The notes below the pieces were generated by a model. The model did no database searches. It was not told the DNA's origin and saw only the letters and a list, made by a program, of their open reading frames with translations. Both the position numbers and the translations under genes were made by a program. Shown here piece by piece: positions 35,950 to 37,898 of a DNA stretch of 37,898 bases; the first letter of the stretch is position 1; every line of letters starts with the position of its first letter. The stretch is taken from NCBI GenBank assembly GCA_016778805.1, contig JADHOX010000010.1:1-37898 (forward strand), in the 5' to 3' direction. The DNA is from Rickettsiales bacterium. Its GTDB lineage: Bacteria; Pseudomonadota; Alphaproteobacteria; Rickettsiales; JABIRX01.

Positions 35950-35985
35950 TTAATTTTTATGAAATTTGAATCTTTTTTTTTTCAT
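35950..35985 (-). CDS. Possible 11-residue leader peptide ahead of M23 gene
   Basis: On the minus strand a full AAGGAG (35994-35999) lies 8 bases before an ATG at 35985. The frame reads MKKKRFKFHKN and stops with TAA. The codons after ATG contain a run of ten A residues (35973-35982), where polymerase slippage could change the frame. It ends 85 bases before the M23 ATG on the same strand. The ribosome binding site is better than that of most genes here, which is the reason for listing it. It may be a regulatory leader or simply chance. Confidence 0.3.
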   Translation of the reverse strand: MKKKRFKFHKN

Positions 35986-36037
35986 GAATATCTCTCCTTG
36001 TTTTATATAAAAAATCCTTACAATCATTAGAAGAATT

Positions 36038-36133
36038 TTGTATGCTTTTAAATTATTAATTAATAATAATCCAGAAGTTTATTTAGACAATATTATAAAT
36101 GTAAGACAAAAGCAACAAATGCTAAGTCATTAA
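36038..36133 (+). CDS. Possible 31-residue micro-ORF
   Basis: A plus-strand frame is open from just after a TAA at 36008-36010 to the TAA at 36131-36133. A TTG at 36038 would give a 31-residue peptide starting LYAFKLLINNNPEVYLDN (first residue read as Met). It ends in a polar, Gln-rich segment. The mixed composition is more protein-like than most open stretches in AT-rich spacer DNA. There is no good ribosome binding site and no recognised family. It could be a gene remnant. Confidence 0.15.
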   Translation: MYAFKLLINNNPEVYLDNIINVRQKQQMLSH

Positions 36134-36147
36134 ATTTTCAAGAAGAA

Positions 36148-37614
36148 CTACTTTGATACTCCATAATTAGGAGTTTCACGAGTAATATCAATATTATGAG
36201 GGTGCGACTCATGCAGTCCTGACTGAGAAATTTTGATAAATTTTGCTTTTTTGCTAAATTCATCCAAATCTTTTGCGCCACAATATCCCATTGAAGATTT
36301 TAATCCACCAACTAATTGGTATATTACATCAGCAGCCTGACCTTTATAAGGAACTCTTCCTTCTACTCCTTCTGGTACCAACTTATACTTACTATCAACA
36401 TCCTCTTGAAAATATCGATCAGCACTACCTCTTGCCATAGCCCCCAAAGATCCCATACCTCGATAATATTTATAAGAACGCCCTTTAAAAAGAATAATCT
36501 CACCTGGAGTCTCTTTACAACCAGCTAATAAACCACCAAGCATAACACAATTTGCACCAGCGGCTAACGCCTTTGCAAGATCTCCAGAATATTTAATTCC
36601 ACCATCTGAAATCATTGGTATGCCGAGATTCTGACACATTTGCGAAACTTCCAATACAGCAGAAAGTTGAGGAACACCAACACCTGCAATGATTCTTGTT
36701 GTACATATTGAACCAGGTCCAATTCCAACTTTTACTCCATCAACACCAGCATCATATAATCTTTTAGCAGCATCAGCAGTAGCGATATTTCCAGCAATTA
36801 CATCAACATTATTATGAGTTTGTTTAATATATTTTACCATATCAACAACTCCTTTTGAATCGCCATGAGCTGTATCAACAATAATTATATCAACATTTGC
36901 CTCAACTAATGCGTGTACTCTTTCTTCAGAATCTTTCCCGATACCAACAGCAGCAGCAACTCTTAAACGCCCTAATTTATCTTTAACAGCAAGTGGATGT
37001 TTCTTTGCATTCTCCATATCTTTTACAGTTAAAAGACCAATACATCTATTTTCATCATCAACTATTAATAATCTTTCAATCTTATTCTTATGAAGTAATT
37101 CACGAGCTTGTTTCTTAGAAACATTTTCATTAGTTGTAATTAAATTTTCAGAAGTCATCACAGTCTGAACTTCTTCTTTGGTATTAGCACAAAATCTTAC
37201 ATCTCTGTTTGTCAATATACCTTTTAAGACTTTTGAATCATCTACAACTGGAATACCAGAAATCCCATATTTTTTCATTAAAGCTAAGGCATCAGAAATT
37301 GACTCCTTAGGAGTTATGGTGATTGGATCATAAACAATACCCGATTCATATTTTTTTACTTTAATCACTTCACTTTTTTGCTGAGCAACTGTCATATTTT
37401 TATGAATACAACCTATACCGCCATTTTGAGCCAATGTAATAGCTAAACAACTTTCTGTTACAGTATCCATTGCAGCTGAAATAATTGGAACATTTAATTC
37501 AACATTTCTAGTTATCTTTGTAGCAACATTAACTTGTTTAGGTAAGATTTCTGAATATTGAGGTTTTAACAAAACATCATCAAATGTAAAATAAGTCTCG
37601 AGCTCTGTTGCCAT
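36148..37614 (-). CDS. guaB: Inosine-5'-monophosphate dehydrogenase
   Basis: Oxidises IMP to XMP with NAD, the first committed step of GMP synthesis. The 488 residues match the family. The TIM barrel is interrupted by a CBS pair (about 92-205, including [23 protein letters not shown]). Catalytic Cys304 lies in GPGSICTTR. The flap region [10 protein letters not shown], the Arg/Tyr segment GRVPYKG and a full C-terminus are present. It starts 95 bases from a divergent unidentified gene. A -10-like TATAAT and an inverted repeat precede it. Confidence 0.98.
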   Translation of the reverse strand: MATELETYFTFDDVLLKPQYSEILPKQVNVATKITRNVELNVPIISAAMDTVTESCLAITLAQNGGIGCIHKNMTVAQQKSEVIKVKKYESGIVYDPITITPKESISDALALMKKYGISGIPVVDDSKVLKGILTNRDVRFCANTKEEVQTVMTSENLITTNENVSKKQARELLHKNKIERLLIVDDENRCIGLLTVKDMENAKKHPLAVKDKLGRLRVAAAVGIGKDSEERVHALVEANVDIIIVDTAHGDSKGVVDMVKYIKQTHNNVDVIAGNIATADAAKRLYDAGVDGVKVGIGPGSICTTRIIAGVGVPQLSAVLEVSQMCQNLGIPMISDGGIKYSGDLAKALAAGANCVMLGGLLAGCKETPGEIILFKGRSYKYYRGMGSLGAMARGSADRYFQEDVDSKYKLVPEGVEGRVPYKGQAADVIYQLVGGLKSSMGYCGAKDLDEFSKKAKFIKISQSGLHESHPHNIDITRETPNYGVSK

Positions 37615-37640
37615 TTTAATAATAATAATATATAATTAGT

Positions 37641-37669
37641 GAATGATAAATTGAATCATTCTTATTATA
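37641..37669 (-). promoter_or_regulatory. Possible guaB promoter/operator
   Basis: On the minus strand a TATAAT occupies 37669-37664, about 50 bases before the guaB ATG. Directly downstream of it, GAATGAT (37641-37647) and ATCATTC (37655-37661) form a perfect 7-bp inverted repeat with a 7-base spacer, overlapping the expected transcription start. A good -35 at the right spacing is not obvious. A purine-responsive operator is possible by analogy with guaB in other bacteria, but no known site is recognised. Confidence 0.3.
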
Positions 37670-37709
37670 AACACAATAAATTATCAACAATTGATTAAAA
37701 ACAAAATAT

Positions 37710-37898
37710 ATGAGAGAAAAATTAGATAAATTTGCTAATGATTACAAGCATATTATCTCTGTTACAACCAAAGGTAATCATAAAGTAATTCAATTTAATC
37801 ATAATGCTGATTCTGGAATTTTCGATAGTTTTAAACAAGCCTTAAATGCTTCTATAGGTACTCATGGTTATGAAACTAGAAATATGATTTTTGCAATC
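37710..37898 (+). CDS. Unidentified protein, 3' end outside window
   Basis: An open frame of 63 codons starts at ATG 37710 and runs off the end of the window with no stop. The peptide starts MREKLDKFANDYKHIISVTT and continues with a mixed, mostly polar composition, including DSGIFDSFKQALNASIGTHGY. No signal peptide or membrane helix is seen in this part. It is divergent from guaB and has normal codon use for the window, so it is probably a real gene. I do not recognise the family. Confidence 0.6.
   Translation, partial: MREKLDKFANDYKHIISVTTKGNHKVIQFNHNADSGIFDSFKQALNASIGTHGYETRNMIFAI

Larger units (their letters stand above)
35865..36147. other. 283-base region between guaB stop and M23 start
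   Basis: This is the longest non-coding gap in the window and is very AT-rich. It should hold the promoter and leader of the M23-bactofilin operon and the 3' end of guaB. Two possible micro-ORFs are listed separately: one on the minus strand with a strong ribosome binding site at 35994-35999, and one on the plus strand ending at 36133. I see no tRNA or strong hairpin. Confidence 0.5.

Overview
This 37.9 kb window is densely coding, very AT-rich chromosomal DNA, roughly 30% GC by eye. It almost certainly comes from a member of the Alphaproteobacteria with a small, streamlined genome. The lineage call rests on gene order and lineage-typical families: rpoZ-spoT-pdxJ-acpS, aroK-aroB-CorC, xerC beside a small transaldolase, hflK-hflC-degP, a HIG1-type twin-membrane protein, an IalB-family protein, and a TSUP transporter followed by an Alph_Pro_TM protein. 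Complete genes for shikimate, pyridoxal phosphate, serine, CTP and GMP synthesis argue against an advanced obligate intracellular parasite. A free-living, AT-rich planktonic lineage (SAR11-like, HIMB59/AEGEAN-169-like or similar) is a reasonable guess, but the sequence alone does not fix it.

Layout. 2-2481 (+): end of tpiA, then secG and pyrG. 2491-10726 (-): rpoZ, spoT, pdxJ, acpS, a porin, leuS and lptE, mostly tightly packed. 10833-13944 (+): HIG1 protein, aroK, aroB and a CorC-like CBS protein. 13946-18608 (-): transketolase, IalB-family protein, gap and pgk. 18816-20484 (+): TSUP transporter and its Alph_Pro_TM partner. 20510-23658 (-): serB, ftsH and rsfS. 23732-28798 (+): transaldolase, xerC, hflK, hflC and degP. 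28795-31212 (-): a lipidated subtilisin-like protease with a probable C-terminal beta-barrel. 31267-33912 (+): recA and comM. 34049-35864 (-): M23 peptidase and bactofilin. 36148-37614 (-): guaB. 37710 to the end (+): start of an unidentified gene.

How the genes work together. Central carbon metabolism is well represented (tpiA, gap, pgk, tkt, tal). Envelope biogenesis and quality control form a second theme: secG, lptE, porin, ftsH, hflKC, degP, bactofilin with M23 peptidase, and the exported S8 protease. Stringent response and translation genes (spoT, rpoZ, rsfS, leuS) and DNA processing genes (recA, comM, xerC) fill most of the rest.

I found no rRNA, tRNA, CRISPR array, insertion sequence, prophage or defence island. 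The window is largely housekeeping. The items most worth a second look are the NalP-like lipidated protease, the TSUP/Alph_Pro_TM pair, the competing-hairpin element between recA and comM, a possible leader peptide with a strong ribosome binding site and an A10 tract ahead of the M23/bactofilin pair, and the IalB-family gene embedded in the glycolytic operon.
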